From assembly GCA_000310025.1 (NCBI GenBank), contig FN648707.1:553137-617136 (forward strand): 64,000 nucleotides of DNA, in the 5' to 3' direction. This DNA comes from Ectocarpus siliculosus (Eukaryota; Sar; Phaeophyceae; Ectocarpales; Ectocarpaceae). The notes beneath the pieces were generated by a model. It was not told the DNA's origin, searched no databases, and worked only from the letters and a program-made list of their open reading frames with translations. The position numbers were made by a program, and so were the translations under genes. This document shows, piece by piece, positions 9,960-19,300 of the stretch (its first letter is position 1; each line of letters starts with the position of its first letter).

Positions 9960-10440
9960 GATGACAAGTGCGAGTACGCTTCGGATGACTTCCTCCCCTT
10001 CTGGAAACCTCCGTCCGTGATCTCGCAGTGGACTCCTTCGGCTTTTGACGTATTGGGGGTACGTTCTTCATGTGGTGAGCAACTTTATGATGTCTGAAAA
10101 AGCGAAGTTGTTTGGGGATATGGCGTCGTATGACAATATTAGGGCTGCAGTAGATCCTAAGACACACAAGGTTGTGGGTCGTAACGTGAGTCCTTTCGAC
10201 TATGCTGAATGGGAGCGTCGTCGAGAAGAGATCGTGCTTTCGTATGTAAATTTGCTCAAAACCATGACATGAAACAGCATCTACTGGAGACGGGTACCCG
10301 CCTCCTTGCGGAAGCCAGCCCCTTCGATCGTGTTTGGGGTATCGGCATGTCTGCATGCTTTCCAGAGGCTAGCGATTCATCCATGTGGACGGCTAGCGGG
10401 AAAAACTTGTTGGAAAAAGCTTTGATGGAAGTTCGACGCC
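9960..10440 (+). pseudogene. NADAR (YbiA/DUF1768-like) domain within the gypsy polyprotein
   Basis: Three overlapping frames together give a nearly complete NADAR domain. Frame 9759-10097 supplies DDFLPFWKPPSV through CGEQ. Frame 10045-10272 supplies MMSEKAKLFGD, VVGRNVSPFDYAEWERR and EEIVLS. Frame 10209-12083 supplies KFAQNHDMKQHLLETGT, EASPFDRVWGIG and LLEKALMEVRRLLRG. The family hallmarks are the E-H/Q-x-M-x-x-x-KA block, the GR block, KFxQN, the ASPxDxxWGIG block and the LMxVR end; all are present in order and spacing. NADAR proteins act on ADP-ribose-type N-glycosidic bonds: riboflavin-intermediate hydrolysis by YbiA, and removal of ADP-ribose from guanine in DarT1-linked proteins. Two single-base frame changes break it here. 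The domain lies between Gag and protease, an unusual place. Confidence 0.85.
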
Positions 10441-12083
10441 TTTTGCGTGGTCATCCCTTGTCTGGCGAAGATTTACCCGCTTCTACTTCTCCCGCGCCTC
10501 CCATTTCGCAGCCTTTTCTCCATGGACATCGACGCATCCACGAGGTTGCTACTACAGGTTCGTCGTCTCGGGAGGACCGGGGCGAAGATCCAACCTGTCT
10601 CCGTTTGGACGCTCCGGGGGACCATGCTCCTGGCGTTCATCCGGTGGCATCGACCTCCGCCTGCGCAGATCAACCTCCTCTTCTGGAACATGGGCCCGAT
10701 CTGGTCGGCGGCACGCTCCTGTTGGACACGGACTCATACATCACCCGGGTTCTGCTACATGGAGGACCTACAGCCACTTTCCAACTCATGCGAGTGGCGC
10801 TGCTGGACTCTGGGTCTCCTGCGTCCTTCGTGTTCGACTCCGTGGTCACCGCCATGATAGACGCTGGAGGTTTGACCGCTGGGAGCGTTTGTGTTTCGCC
10901 CTCTCGCCGTTGGGGTGGGTTTGGTGATGGACCCGCCCTTGTGACCACCCGGTCGGTTCGTCTCACCGTCAATTTTCTTCATGGGCATCGAGTAACCGCT
11001 TCCTTGGCGGTCTGGGCCTGTGTTGGTCCAGATGCTGCCATGGGGCACGCCGTGCTTCTGGGTCGTGAGAGATGGATGCGGTTCAACTCCCGCGTGTTCA
11101 CCACGCTTCCTCACCCTGGACCGGATGGCCGCGTTATGGGCGAACTCACGCTTTCTCCGCGTTTTACAGCTGGCGCTTGCCTTTACGCTACGCACGACGA
11201 CGCTCCTGCCTCCTCGTTTCGCCTTACATATGCAGGGAGCTCGGGAATTTCCTTCGGGCCGGAGCCTGCACTCGTTGAGGTGGACCTCGTTCGTTCTTCT
11301 GGCATGCCTGCGTTGATCGGAGAGTATCGGATATCGTCCCGACCCGAAGTCGGTGCGTTTTCGTCCCCAGATGCGTTCGTTTCCAATGGTTTCCAGCGTA
11401 TTCTCCTTGCAGGTTGTTCGGAGCTGGAGCCGGGAGATGTTATTGGAGTGTCTGCCGCGCCGACATTACGAACACCGGTGGAAACCTTGAAGGCGGCACC
11501 ATCTTCGATTCCTACCGGCCCCACGGCCTCTACATCACCACCTCGGGTCAACGTCGTTGACCCCAAGTCCGGGACTCACCGCTCTCCGGACCCAGCCTCC
11601 GCCCCGCCTCCTCCGAAGCCGCCTCCACAAGAACTGCTTGACCGCTTCTCTGAGGCACAGCGCTCCAGCTTCTCACACTTGTGGGCTAGGCTGCCAGCAC
11701 ATGTGCACGACATCGCTTTCGATTTACACAATCCGGGATGGACGCCGAAGGCTATTGATCGTTTGGCCGACGCCCTTGTCGAGTTTTCTGACGTATTCTC
11801 CACTTCGAAAACCGATTTTGGTTCCTGCACCATCATGCCATTCACTCTTTCTGTCCCAGCAGGGACGAAGCCCGTTGCATCACGCCCATATCGTATCAAC
11901 CCGTTATTGCAAAAGAAAGTGGATGCCGTTTGGGACTTGGCGGCAGGACTCATTCAGCATTCCACTTCCGTGGGCTTCTCCTTTGGTTGCCATCCCCAAG
12001 AAGGACGGATCGGTTCGCATCACCGTCAACTACAAGCGTCTCAACGCCCTGGTGGATTTGGATGGGCAGCATCTCCCTCGTGA
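10209..12083 (+). pseudogene. pol: Gypsy-1 Pol frame: NADAR C-half, retropepsin, RT fingers
   Basis: The frame opens inside the NADAR domain. After a Pro/Ser linker it carries an aspartic protease: ALLDSGSPASFVF with the catalytic Asp codon at 10806-10808, and LLGRERWMRF about 80 residues later, the retropepsin ILGRD-type block. From about 11640 it becomes the gypsy RT N-terminus (FSDVFSTSKTDFG, then FTLSVPAGTKPVASRPYRI). Near 11970 the RT continues in another frame (11557-12261), marking a frameshift. Retropepsin would cut the polyprotein; RT copies the genomic RNA. Confidence 0.8.
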
Positions 12084-12757
12084 GGACGGTATCCTGGATT
12101 CTCCGTACACCGGGAAAGTGTTCCCCATCTTCGACCTCAACTCGTCTTTCCACCAGATCATTTGTGATGAAGACACTGTCCCGCTCACCGCCTTTTGCAC
12201 TCCCACGCAGCTGTTCGAATGGCTTCGGATGCCGCGGGGAGCCAACGCAAGTCCGTCCTGATTCGTCAAGGTCATCAACAGAGTGGTACACGGCCTGGAG
12301 CGTGTGCTAGCGTTTCTGGACGATGTCACCTGTTTCGATGAGGAACCTCTGGGACACGTATCTGTTTCGATGAGAAACCTCTGGGACAGCATATCTGGAC
12401 GATGTCATCTGTTTCGATGAGGAACCTCTGGGATACGTGCTCAACATGATCGAGTTCTTCAAACGGTTGCGACAGTACAACCTCAAGCTGTCTCCGGGGA
12501 AGGTTCGCGTCGGCGCCACACACGTAAACGTCCTGGGTTACACCATCTCCCCGGCCGGTGTTAGCCCTGATGGCGTCAAGGTTAGGTCGCTCACGCACAT
12601 GCCGCCGCCAACGAGTGTTCAGCAACTTCGGACCCTTCTCAGTAGACTCAGCTACTACCGGAAATTCCTCAAGAATCTCGCCACCAAGGTACGGCCTCTC
12701 AACTCTCTTCTCAAACAAGGCGTCCCCTTCAAGTACACCCCGTCAAAACGTTGTTAA
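11950..12757 (+). pseudogene. pol: Gypsy-1 reverse transcriptase palm and thumb, broken
   Basis: Visible motifs are PLVAIPKKDGSVRITVNYK, PIFDLNSSFHQI (motif A Asp), FCTPTQLFEWLRMP (motif B) and AFLDDV (motif C catalytic Asp pair, about 12312-12327). A TGA at 12258-12260 replaces what is usually an aromatic residue in 'P-x-F'. Directly over motif C the sequence is locally triplicated (12316-12441), which shifts the frame. The thumb region resumes at 12437-12757 with LGYTISPAGVSPDGVKV and LRTLLSRLSYYRKFLKNL, typical of gypsy RT. Confidence 0.85.
12316..12441 (+). repeat. Local triplication over the RT FLDD motif
   Basis: Unit 1 is 12316-12361, unit 2 is a shortened copy 12362-12394, and unit 3 is 12395-12441. 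Units 1 and 3 both begin CTGGACGATGTCA and share GTTTCGATGAGGAACCTCT. The 79 extra bases are not a multiple of three, so Pol is frame-shifted at its catalytic site. Confidence 0.9.
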
Positions 12758-13689
12758 GCGAACTCGTACGCCCCCCGATTTTGGTCTTCCCGGATTGGGC
12801 GGCGGTCGAGGACAACAGCCGTACTCTACGTTTGTGCTCCGACGCTTGTATCGACGGCTTTGGTGCCTCCTTGGAACAAGAACAACTCGATGGCTCGGTG
12901 CGACCCGCTGTGCATATCAGCCGCGCTACTCTTCCTGCGGAGCGTAACTGGACCATTCTTGATCTGGAGGCTGGTGGTATTGTTTGGGCCATCAAACGTC
13001 TTCGTGGTTATCTGTGGTCGACCAAGTTCATCATCTATTCGGATCACAAAACCTTGGAGAGCATTGGCAAGGTTGGTGAACACAACGCTAGGGGGCAACG
13101 GTGGCTCGAGTTTCTGTCCAATTTCACCTACACCCTGGAATGTCGGACAGGTTCGGCCAACGGCAATGCGGATGTTCTTTCGCGGCTGCCTTTACCAGCA
13201 CAAGACACGGTCAAACCGGCCCTGATTGCATTGATGGTGTCGATCAAGCGGGTGTTTTCCTCATTCGGGCTTGCGGGCTCAAATACCACTCTTCGTCTAC
13301 GCCGGAGGTCGGTTTGGGTGGGCTCCGCCCTCCTTGCCCGGCGGGAGTTTTTTCGCCCCCCTGCGCTGCAGCCTTCCGATGTTGGGGATTTTCGCCGGCA
13401 TCACCCGCGCCGGTTGGATGCTCCGACGGACTCGACGACTCCCTGCGATGATTCTCGGCGATCTCCGGGGGTCTTCATGGTCTCGCCTGTCCCCGGATCT
13501 TCAGGGCCTGTTTCCCCGTTGACTCCTGCTTCGTCCCGCGTGATGTCTTCGGTCGTGTCTTCGGCGACTAGGTATGTGCACGTTTTATCTTCGCTTCCGG
13601 AGCGGGGACCGCTCATTTTATCCATTGGTGCATGTAGGTACTCCTTGAACCCAATCCCTTTCAACATGCCGTACTTCTTCACCGACTAG
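12751..13689 (+). pseudogene. pol: Gypsy-1 RNase H and following spacer
   Basis: The first ~150 codons are a Ty3/gypsy RNase H: LRLCSDACIDGFGASL, WAIKRLRGYLWSTKF, SDHKTLESIG and GNADVLSRLP, which removes the RNA strand after reverse transcription. The frame stays open to 13689, but the remainder is Ser/Pro/Arg-rich and looks like the start of the long spacer before integrase. The frame differs from the preceding RT thumb, so a break lies near 12740. Confidence 0.85.
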
Positions 13690-14412
13690 GGCCAAGACTA
13701 CCGCTGCTTCCGGAGGCACCGTCACCGGTCCCGCCTATTTCGGACCCCAGCCGCGGGCTACCATCGTCTCTCGGACATCGTCGCCTGTCCGTCGCTCTAG
13801 CAGGTCCTGCTCGACGACCAAGACCACCCGTACCGCCGCGCGTTTGCTGCGGCCATCCGCGACATCGGCATCGGCGGTGTCGTCGACTGCCCCTGCGCCA
13901 CTGGTGTCTTCGCCGTCATCGGAGCACCCTGCACCCCCGGTTCGCCTTCCATTCAGGTTTCGCTCGGGACTTCGCCCCTCATGATGTCCTTCACGGACAT
14001 CGCCGACTGCGGCTGCCTTTGTCGCTGAGGCTTCTCCTTCTCCTGAGGCTTCTCCTTCTCTTCCGTTGGATCGCCTGACTTTCTAGTGGAATCTACTGAT
14101 TTGGACACCTCCCACTTGCGGGCTTGTGTCCAGACTGTCAGCACTGTGGATTGGGTTAGGGAACAACAGCGGAAGAGCGAATGCGTCGTGGCTATGCGTT
14201 TTTTGTCTAGAGGTTCTCCCTCCCCATCCCCTCCTGACTTGCTAACTTTCCGTGCTCCTCTTCCTTCTCCTCGGTTAGACAATGTGCTTGCGTTGGCGGC
14301 GAAACCCAGATCGCACACGACCGACGATAACATCACCCTCCTAGTACAGAAATCGACGCCGTCGCCGATTTGGCGCTCTGGCGGCAGGACGACTCGTTTA
14401 CCGGATACTTGA
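13231..14412 (+). other. Ser/Pro-rich spacer between RNase H and integrase
   Basis: About 1.2 kb with no known fold. Near 14086-14280 the peptides SHLRACVQTVSTVDWVREQ and CVVAMRFL resemble the antisense gypsy-2 (ADLDVRASVERFSHTDWARE and CDAAIRFI near 63.15-63.25 kb). The spacer is therefore a conserved part of this gypsy lineage and not an insertion. Confidence 0.55.
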
Positions 14413-15542
14413 GTGCCCCGTGTCTACATGCCAATGCTGATGCGTCCGTGGGTCCTCCGTGCATTCCATACCGCCGCGTCCTTCCATCTCGGCGTTCATC
14501 GTACACAGCGTCTGCTCGAGCGTTTCTACTGGTGGATTGGTTTGGACACTTCCGTTGGTGGCTTCGGGCGTGTTAGGTGTGCCAAGCTCGCAAGACTTCG
14601 CATCAGACTACTCGGTGGCCCGTCATCGCTATGCCATTGCCGAAGGTGCCTCGTACGGTCGTCGGGGTCGACTTGTTCGGACCTCTGCCGGTGACTGCCA
14701 AGGGCAACTTCTACATCTTGTTGTTCACAGACCGTTTCAGTCGGAGAGCCGACATGTGCGCGGTCACAGCGGCTGAATTCACGGCGAAAGGGACGGCTCA
14801 CATATTCATCCACCAGTACATGACCAAATGGGGATGTCCGACTACGTTATTGTCGGATAACGGGCTGCACGTTTGCTCGAAGCTCCTCCATGGCAATCTA
14901 CGAGGAGATGAAAATCAAGAAAGTCACCACAGCTCCTACCACCCGCAGACCAATGGAGGCACGGAACGCGTCAATCACACGATGGCACAGATGCTTGCGG
15001 TGGTGGTCAACGAACAGCAAAACGATTGGGACGTGCATCTCCCGCACGTCGAGTTCGCCTACAACAATTCCGTGAACCAGTCTACTGGGTTGGCGCCAAA
15101 CGAGATCCACATCGGGTGCATTCCACGACTTCCGCTTTCGGTCTTCGATCATCCCACGGTCGGTGGTCATCAAAGCTTGGCCCGGGACCAACTCGAGTAT
15201 TGCAACCTGGCTGTTGATCGCCAGCGCCGGGCCTACGATCTTGTCCGCGAGTACAACGCTCTGAATATTTCGCGAGTCGAACGCCGCAATTCATCCCTGC
15301 TGGACGCCATCCATAAGCTCCCTCAGTTTACTGTTGGCGGGTGGGCTTGGGTGTACAACACGGCTGCTCCGATTCGACACGGTGTGCGGAAGGACACAGA
15401 CCAACAGGTGCTCAAGGACAAATTCGCACTGTCCTGGACGGGGCGTTACAAAGTCTTGTACTGGTCCCGAGAGATTTGCCACAGCAAGCAGGTAACCGCA
15501 CTTGTCGAGTGGCTCGGACTCGCGCGGCACAGCGGGAGCTAG
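14413..15542 (+). pseudogene. pol: Gypsy-1 integrase
   Basis: The His pair of the HHCC finger (FHLGVH) is in frame 14413-14694. The Cys pair lies in the next frame, split by TAG at 14574-14576 (C, stop, V, C). The core from 14577 has VGVDLFGPL (first Asp), LLSDNGLHV (second Asp) and YHPQTNGGTERVNH (Glu), the DDE triad that inserts the cDNA. Then come LPHVEFAYNNSVNQSTGLAP and LKDKFALSWTGRYKVL, typical of the gypsy integrase C-terminus. There is a frameshift near 15500. Confidence 0.9.
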
Positions 15543-15910
15543 CCCGGAATCGTGGCGAACGCTATTGGCCTCCTGCGGCTGATCTTGTGCTTCACGAGAC
15601 ATGGCTTCGTCGTTTCAGCAATTCGCCCCTCCCTGTGGGCGCGCGACTGTGGTACAAGGCCCGCGATGGCTTGTGGTGGACCGGACGTATTGGTGCTCAT
15701 CAGGACGGCTCGTACATCTGTCGATTCTTGGATGACCCGGGCCCAAGCGTTCTCCCTCTGCCGGCGCACCTCTACTCCACCGCCTTGGACGCCGTCTGTG
15801 GATCATGGTGTTTAGAGAAACATCGTTCGCGCCCTTTGGGCGACACCCGTGGTCACCCTCCGCTCCTTACTGACTCCTTACCGTCGGCTGTTCTCAAGAT
15901 TTCTTCTTAG
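15500..15910 (+). pseudogene. pol: SH3/Tudor-like C-terminal tail of gypsy-1 Pol
   Basis: After RNRGERYWPPAADLVLHETW the frame encodes VGARLWYKARDGLWWTGRI and DGSYICRFLDDPGP, then a short tail to the stop at 15908-15910. The V-G-A-x-x-W-Y-K-x-x-D-G-x-W-W-x-G-x-I pattern followed by a strand and an Asp-rich turn looks like a small SH3-fold/Tudor-like barrel. The same block occurs in the diverged antisense gypsy-2 at about 61.30-61.42 kb. Gypsy tails often target chromatin with a chromodomain; none is visible in this copy. The Tudor-like label is inference from pattern only. Confidence 0.55.
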
Positions 15911-16099
15911 CGTCGACGTTTTTGTGTACGGGTTGGCCTATTTTGGTCTTTTGTGGCCTCCTTCTCGTCGGCGTTTGGCTTTTTTTGCCTTCCGTTTTGT
16001 TTTCTTTTGGTTGTTGTTTGTTTTTTTTGTCTTGTCTCTTTCTTTTTTTTTGTTTTCTTCTTGATATGACATGTTTGCTTGTTTTGTGTTTTGAACGTT

Positions 16100-16104
16100 G
16101 GGGC
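16100..16104 (+). repeat. Target-site duplication GGGGC (left)
   Basis: The five bases directly before the copia 5' LTR, identical to 21332-21336. Confidence 0.9.
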
Positions 16105-16353
16105 TGTTCGTGGGTCTGCGAACATTGGTGTTGGATACATGTGCTGTATGACTTGATGTCACGCAGATTGGCAAGATTGCCGTTTGGTAGGGGGCACCGT
16201 GATGAGTCACGGGGCCCCTCCTTGCTGCTGGAGCTGCTCTGTGTGGAGCACTCCCTCTTTCGTCCGTGTGAAGGACGGTCGCCTACCTCTCGTGAAGTGA
16301 ATACATCACCGAAACAGTCTCACTCGATAAATAAGTGGCGTAGGCCGCAAACA
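16105..16353 (+). repeat. Copia 5' LTR
   Basis: 249 bp, TGTT...AACA. It aligns end to end with 21085-21331; it has two extra bases (TA in GGATACATG) and seven substitutions by my count, about 97% identity. Confidence 0.95.
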
Positions 16354-16398
16354 CTCAAACACTCTAGAGTTTTGCCCCTCGAGGGAAGCCACATTGGG

Positions 16399-17463
16399 AT
16401 GAGCTCTACCGGAGATGAGGTGCCCACTGCTGCGAGCGGAGAACAGATCCGCCCGCCGGTGGAGGAGGGCCGCGATGCAGAGCTTGCAAGTTTGCAACTG
16501 CAGATTTCGCAATTGGCGGCCCTGGTGGAGGAGTCGATGAAGAAGAAGGAGCCTGGCAGCGTCGTGGCGGATGCAGCCAGTAGTGGCGGCTGGGTTGCCG
16601 CCACCGGAGGCCAAGATCAGCCCCTGCAGCCGCACGGCGGAGGCGGGGGATTTCTCCAGCAGCAAGCGAGAGATGGTGGGCAAGAAACACGGCAGCTGCT
16701 GGAAGGCGGCTGGGCCAGCAGATTGGGAGCGAACCCTGCGAGACCAGCCGGAGTGGGACCGGGCATAGGACCGGACTACGGGGAAGCGAGGGGGTTAAAC
16801 CCCCCAGGTGAGATACCCGTGATTCGAGGAAATGGAGAATACCTCGACGGCTACAACAGTAGCCACCAGAAAAGAGTGACGGTCAATGCCCCGCTTCTAG
16901 ACGGAAAAAGCCGTAGCCACGGATATTATTCGTGGCGAAAATCGTTCATCCAAGCTCCGAAGACCATCGACTTGGACGGGCAGTTTGTAGGGGATGCAGA
17001 GAGCAGTATCCTCGTGGGCGACCCAAACTTGCCGACTTCCGAACTGCTCCGTAGTAGGGGGCACACGAGAGCAGAAGTCCAACGAGGGCTTCAGGCGTTC
17101 CATTTTGTCACTACTGCTGTGGTAAAAGAAGCTGACAAAGCAATCGTCAGTAACTGTACGTCGGCGAAAGAGGTCCTCGCGGAATTGGAAAAGGTCTACG
17201 ATCCAGAGTCACAGGGGTCAAAACAGTCCTTGATGCGGAAGATGTTCGACTATGCAATCCCCACACACGGCAACAGCAACCCCATCGAGCACCTCTACTC
17301 ACTCGAGCTGCTGTATGCCCGCCTGCGTGAAAAGGGGCTCAATGCTGAACGACCCTTCGTTCTCGCCCACTTCGTCGGTTCCCTCCCACCCGAGTACAAC
17401 AAGCGAAGTTCCTGTTGGAGACAGCGACGGCGCTGGATAGAGCCGAGATCGTCAGGACCGTGA
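16399..17463 (+). CDS. gag: Copia Gag N-terminal part
   Basis: The frame is open through the LTR, but the natural start is ATG 16399, 45 bases after the 5' LTR. A coiled-coil-like segment (ELASLQLQISQLAALVEESM) is followed by a Gly-rich linker. The copia Gag/UBN2-type core then includes GYYSWRKSFIQAP, FHFVTTAVVKEADKAI, AKEVLAELEKVYDP and NPIEHLYSLELLYARLREKG. The frame slips after LPPEYNKR and stops at 17461-17463; the zinc-knuckle part continues in other frames. Gag forms the particle that packages element RNA. Confidence 0.8.
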   Translation: MSSTGDEVPTAASGEQIRPPVEEGRDAELASLQLQISQLAALVEESMKKKEPGSVVADAASSGGWVAATGGQDQPLQPHGGGGGFLQQQARDGGQETRQLLEGGWASRLGANPARPAGVGPGIGPDYGEARGLNPPGEIPVIRGNGEYLDGYNSSHQKRVTVNAPLLDGKSRSHGYYSWRKSFIQAPKTIDLDGQFVGDAESSILVGDPNLPTSELLRSRGHTRAEVQRGLQAFHFVTTAVVKEADKAIVSNCTSAKEVLAELEKVYDPESQGSKQSLMRKMFDYAIPTHGNSNPIEHLYSLELLYARLREKGLNAERPFVLAHFVGSLPPEYNKRSSCWRQRRRWIEPRSSGP

Positions 17464-17687
17464 GCACGGTGCACGCGAGCCTCCCGTAGGGGAGGAAGGC
17501 CCCGAAGGGCCAGGGAAGGGCGGAGCATGCTATCCTCGCGAGCGATGGTAGCGGCGGGGGAGGAGCGCCGGGCCGCGGCAACAGCGGCCGCCGCAAGGGT
17601 GGCGACGGCGGCGGCAACCAGAAGGGGAGAGGGGGCGGCGCGAAGGCTGGTGGCGGCGGCGGAGGCGGCGACGACGATGCGGGTAGC

Positions 17688-18326
17688 ATGCGCGGTCGCT
17701 GTTTCCGGTGCGGCAAGAGGGGCCACCAGGTGGCCAACTGCCCCGAGAGCAAGCCCGTGCGATGTGAGACATGCAAGGGCTACGGGCACGACAAGAGCAA
17801 ATGCCCGACCGAGGAGGCGGTGCTCGTCGTGGAAGTGCCGGCGGGGGGGGCGTCTGCGGATGCCACAGCACTGGACGTGGCAGAAGAGGCGCTGGTGGTC
17901 GGTGACATCTCAGGTGAGTGTCACAGAGTCGTTGGTCGAGGGGGTGTAGAGCAGGCTAGGCGGGGGAGGTATGTTGCCGATACCGGCGCTACCACCTACA
18001 TGTTCGCGAACTCAGATGGGTTCGTTCGTTACGAAGAGTGTGATCGACGTGTGCGCGTCGCCGCAGGAGAAACCTTCCCTATTGTAGGGTATGGCGACGT
18101 GACGGTAACCCTTAGCTCGCGCGACGGTACTACCGACCTGTTGTTGAAACGGGTTGCACACGTTCCCCGACTAGATTACAACCTAGTATCTTTCACTTCC
18201 CTATTCGACGACGGGTTCGAAAACAAAACCCTCAATAAACACGAGTTGGAATTGGAGAGAGGGGGGGGGGAGTCGGTGTACTTCCCCCGATGCGGTGGCC
18301 TGTACGTTCAGAACGGTTTCCGATAA
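17688..18326 (+). CDS. pol: Copia nucleocapsid knuckles and protease
   Basis: Two zinc knuckles lie in tandem near the start, CFRCGKRGHQVANC and CETCKGYGHDKSKC, both C-x2-C-x4-H-x4-C. About 75 residues later comes the retropepsin active site YVADTGATTYMF, then VGYGDVTVTL and HVPRLDYNLVS, the usual end of the copia protease leading to the GAG-pre-integrase region. The frame stops at 18326. The apparent ATG is internal to the original Gag-Pol frame. Confidence 0.85.
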   Translation: MRGRCFRCGKRGHQVANCPESKPVRCETCKGYGHDKSKCPTEEAVLVVEVPAGGASADATALDVAEEALVVGDISGECHRVVGRGGVEQARRGRYVADTGATTYMFANSDGFVRYEECDRRVRVAAGETFPIVGYGDVTVTLSSRDGTTDLLLKRVAHVPRLDYNLVSFTSLFDDGFENKTLNKHELELERGGGESVYFPRCGGLYVQNGFR

Positions 18327-18329
18327 CTG

Positions 18330-19300
18330 TCCGAACAAGCCTATGCCGCAATTGCTCCTGGTAGCGCGAAAGCGCCCAACACCCCCGTTGACATCAAATA
18401 CTTCCACTGCGCGCACGGCCACTCCCACGAGGTGCTGCTGAGGACCACGGCGAAGCAGCAGGAACGACGCTGGAGGGCGAGCTCCGGGAGTGCCTGGGGT
18501 GCTCGACGGCGAAGGGGCTTTCCAAGCCCATCCCCACAAGACGTCGACCCGAGCAGTTAATAAACTGCAGCGAGTGTTCGTGGATTTGAGTGGAAAAGCT
18601 AGGGTGCAGAGCTTGGGGAGGGGAAGTGGTACACTCTCATTGTCAAGGATGATTACACAAGGTGGAACCGTGTCTATTTCCTGAAGCACAAATCAGACGC
18701 CGCTGAGGCATTCGAGAGGTACCTTGCAGAAAACCGGGCAGACGGTGCCCCGTCCGATGTCATGGTCGTGAGATCCGACAATGGAGGAGAGTTTTTTTGA
18801 GGGAACGTTCTTCAAGGTGTGCCGGAAGTACTGCATCAAACAGGAGTTAACCCCCGCACACAGCCCAGAATACCACGGTGTACCTGAGAGAGCACTGGGT
18901 CTGATCAAGGATGCAGCACTAGCCGCCCGTATCCAAGCGCCAACTCTTTACCCCGGAGCACCGAACTACCCCTCCCTTAGGGGCTAGGCCATAGCTTGGG
19001 CATACAACGCCCTGAACTGCACCTCCACCACATCCAACCCAGAGAAGAAATCGCTGTACGAGATGTGGCACGGGCACCCTCCCCTCCGGGGGCGACGTAC
19101 CCGTTCCTCAAACCTGCCGTATACAAGGTCAAGCGCACACACAAGTCAGAGCGGAAAGCCCAGAAATGTTTTACCTCGGCCCTGTAATCAACACCAACCG
19201 TGATTGCGTGCGCATCCTGAACGAAAAACGCCAAGCGATAACAACTCGCAACTTCACCTGGCAATTGTACCCGCCGCCCCCACCGCCCTGCCACAGTCGC
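18330..19300 (+). pseudogene. pol: Copia integrase, frame-broken
   Basis: A GAG-pre-integrase/HHCC region lies at about 18400-18540 (HCAHGHSHEVLL, then a Cys pair before STAKGLSKP). The core has VFVDLSGKA (first Asp), VVRSDNGGEFF (second Asp, about 18770-18795) and YHGVPERALGLI (Glu). One T too many in the run at 18792 changes frame after GGEFF. Further along are AYNALNCTSTTSNPEKKS and YEMWHG, standard copia integrase tail motifs. Several frames are needed, so no enzyme is made from this copy. Confidence 0.85.

Larger units (their letters stand above)
8140..15910 (+). mobile_element. Ty3/gypsy retrotransposon with an inserted NADAR domain (gypsy-1), decayed
   Basis: Domain order on the plus strand is Gag with CCHC knuckle, NADAR/YbiA-like, retropepsin, RT, RNase H, Ser/Pro-rich spacer, integrase, SH3/Tudor-like tail. 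RT-RNase H before integrase is the Ty3/gypsy order. At least six frameshifts or stops break the reading frame, so this copy is dead unless some breaks are sequence errors. I could not find matching LTRs: the 5' side lies in the duplicated block and the 3' side is interrupted at 16105 by a copia insertion. The 5' end is repeated, truncated, at 57008-59624. Confidence 0.9.
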
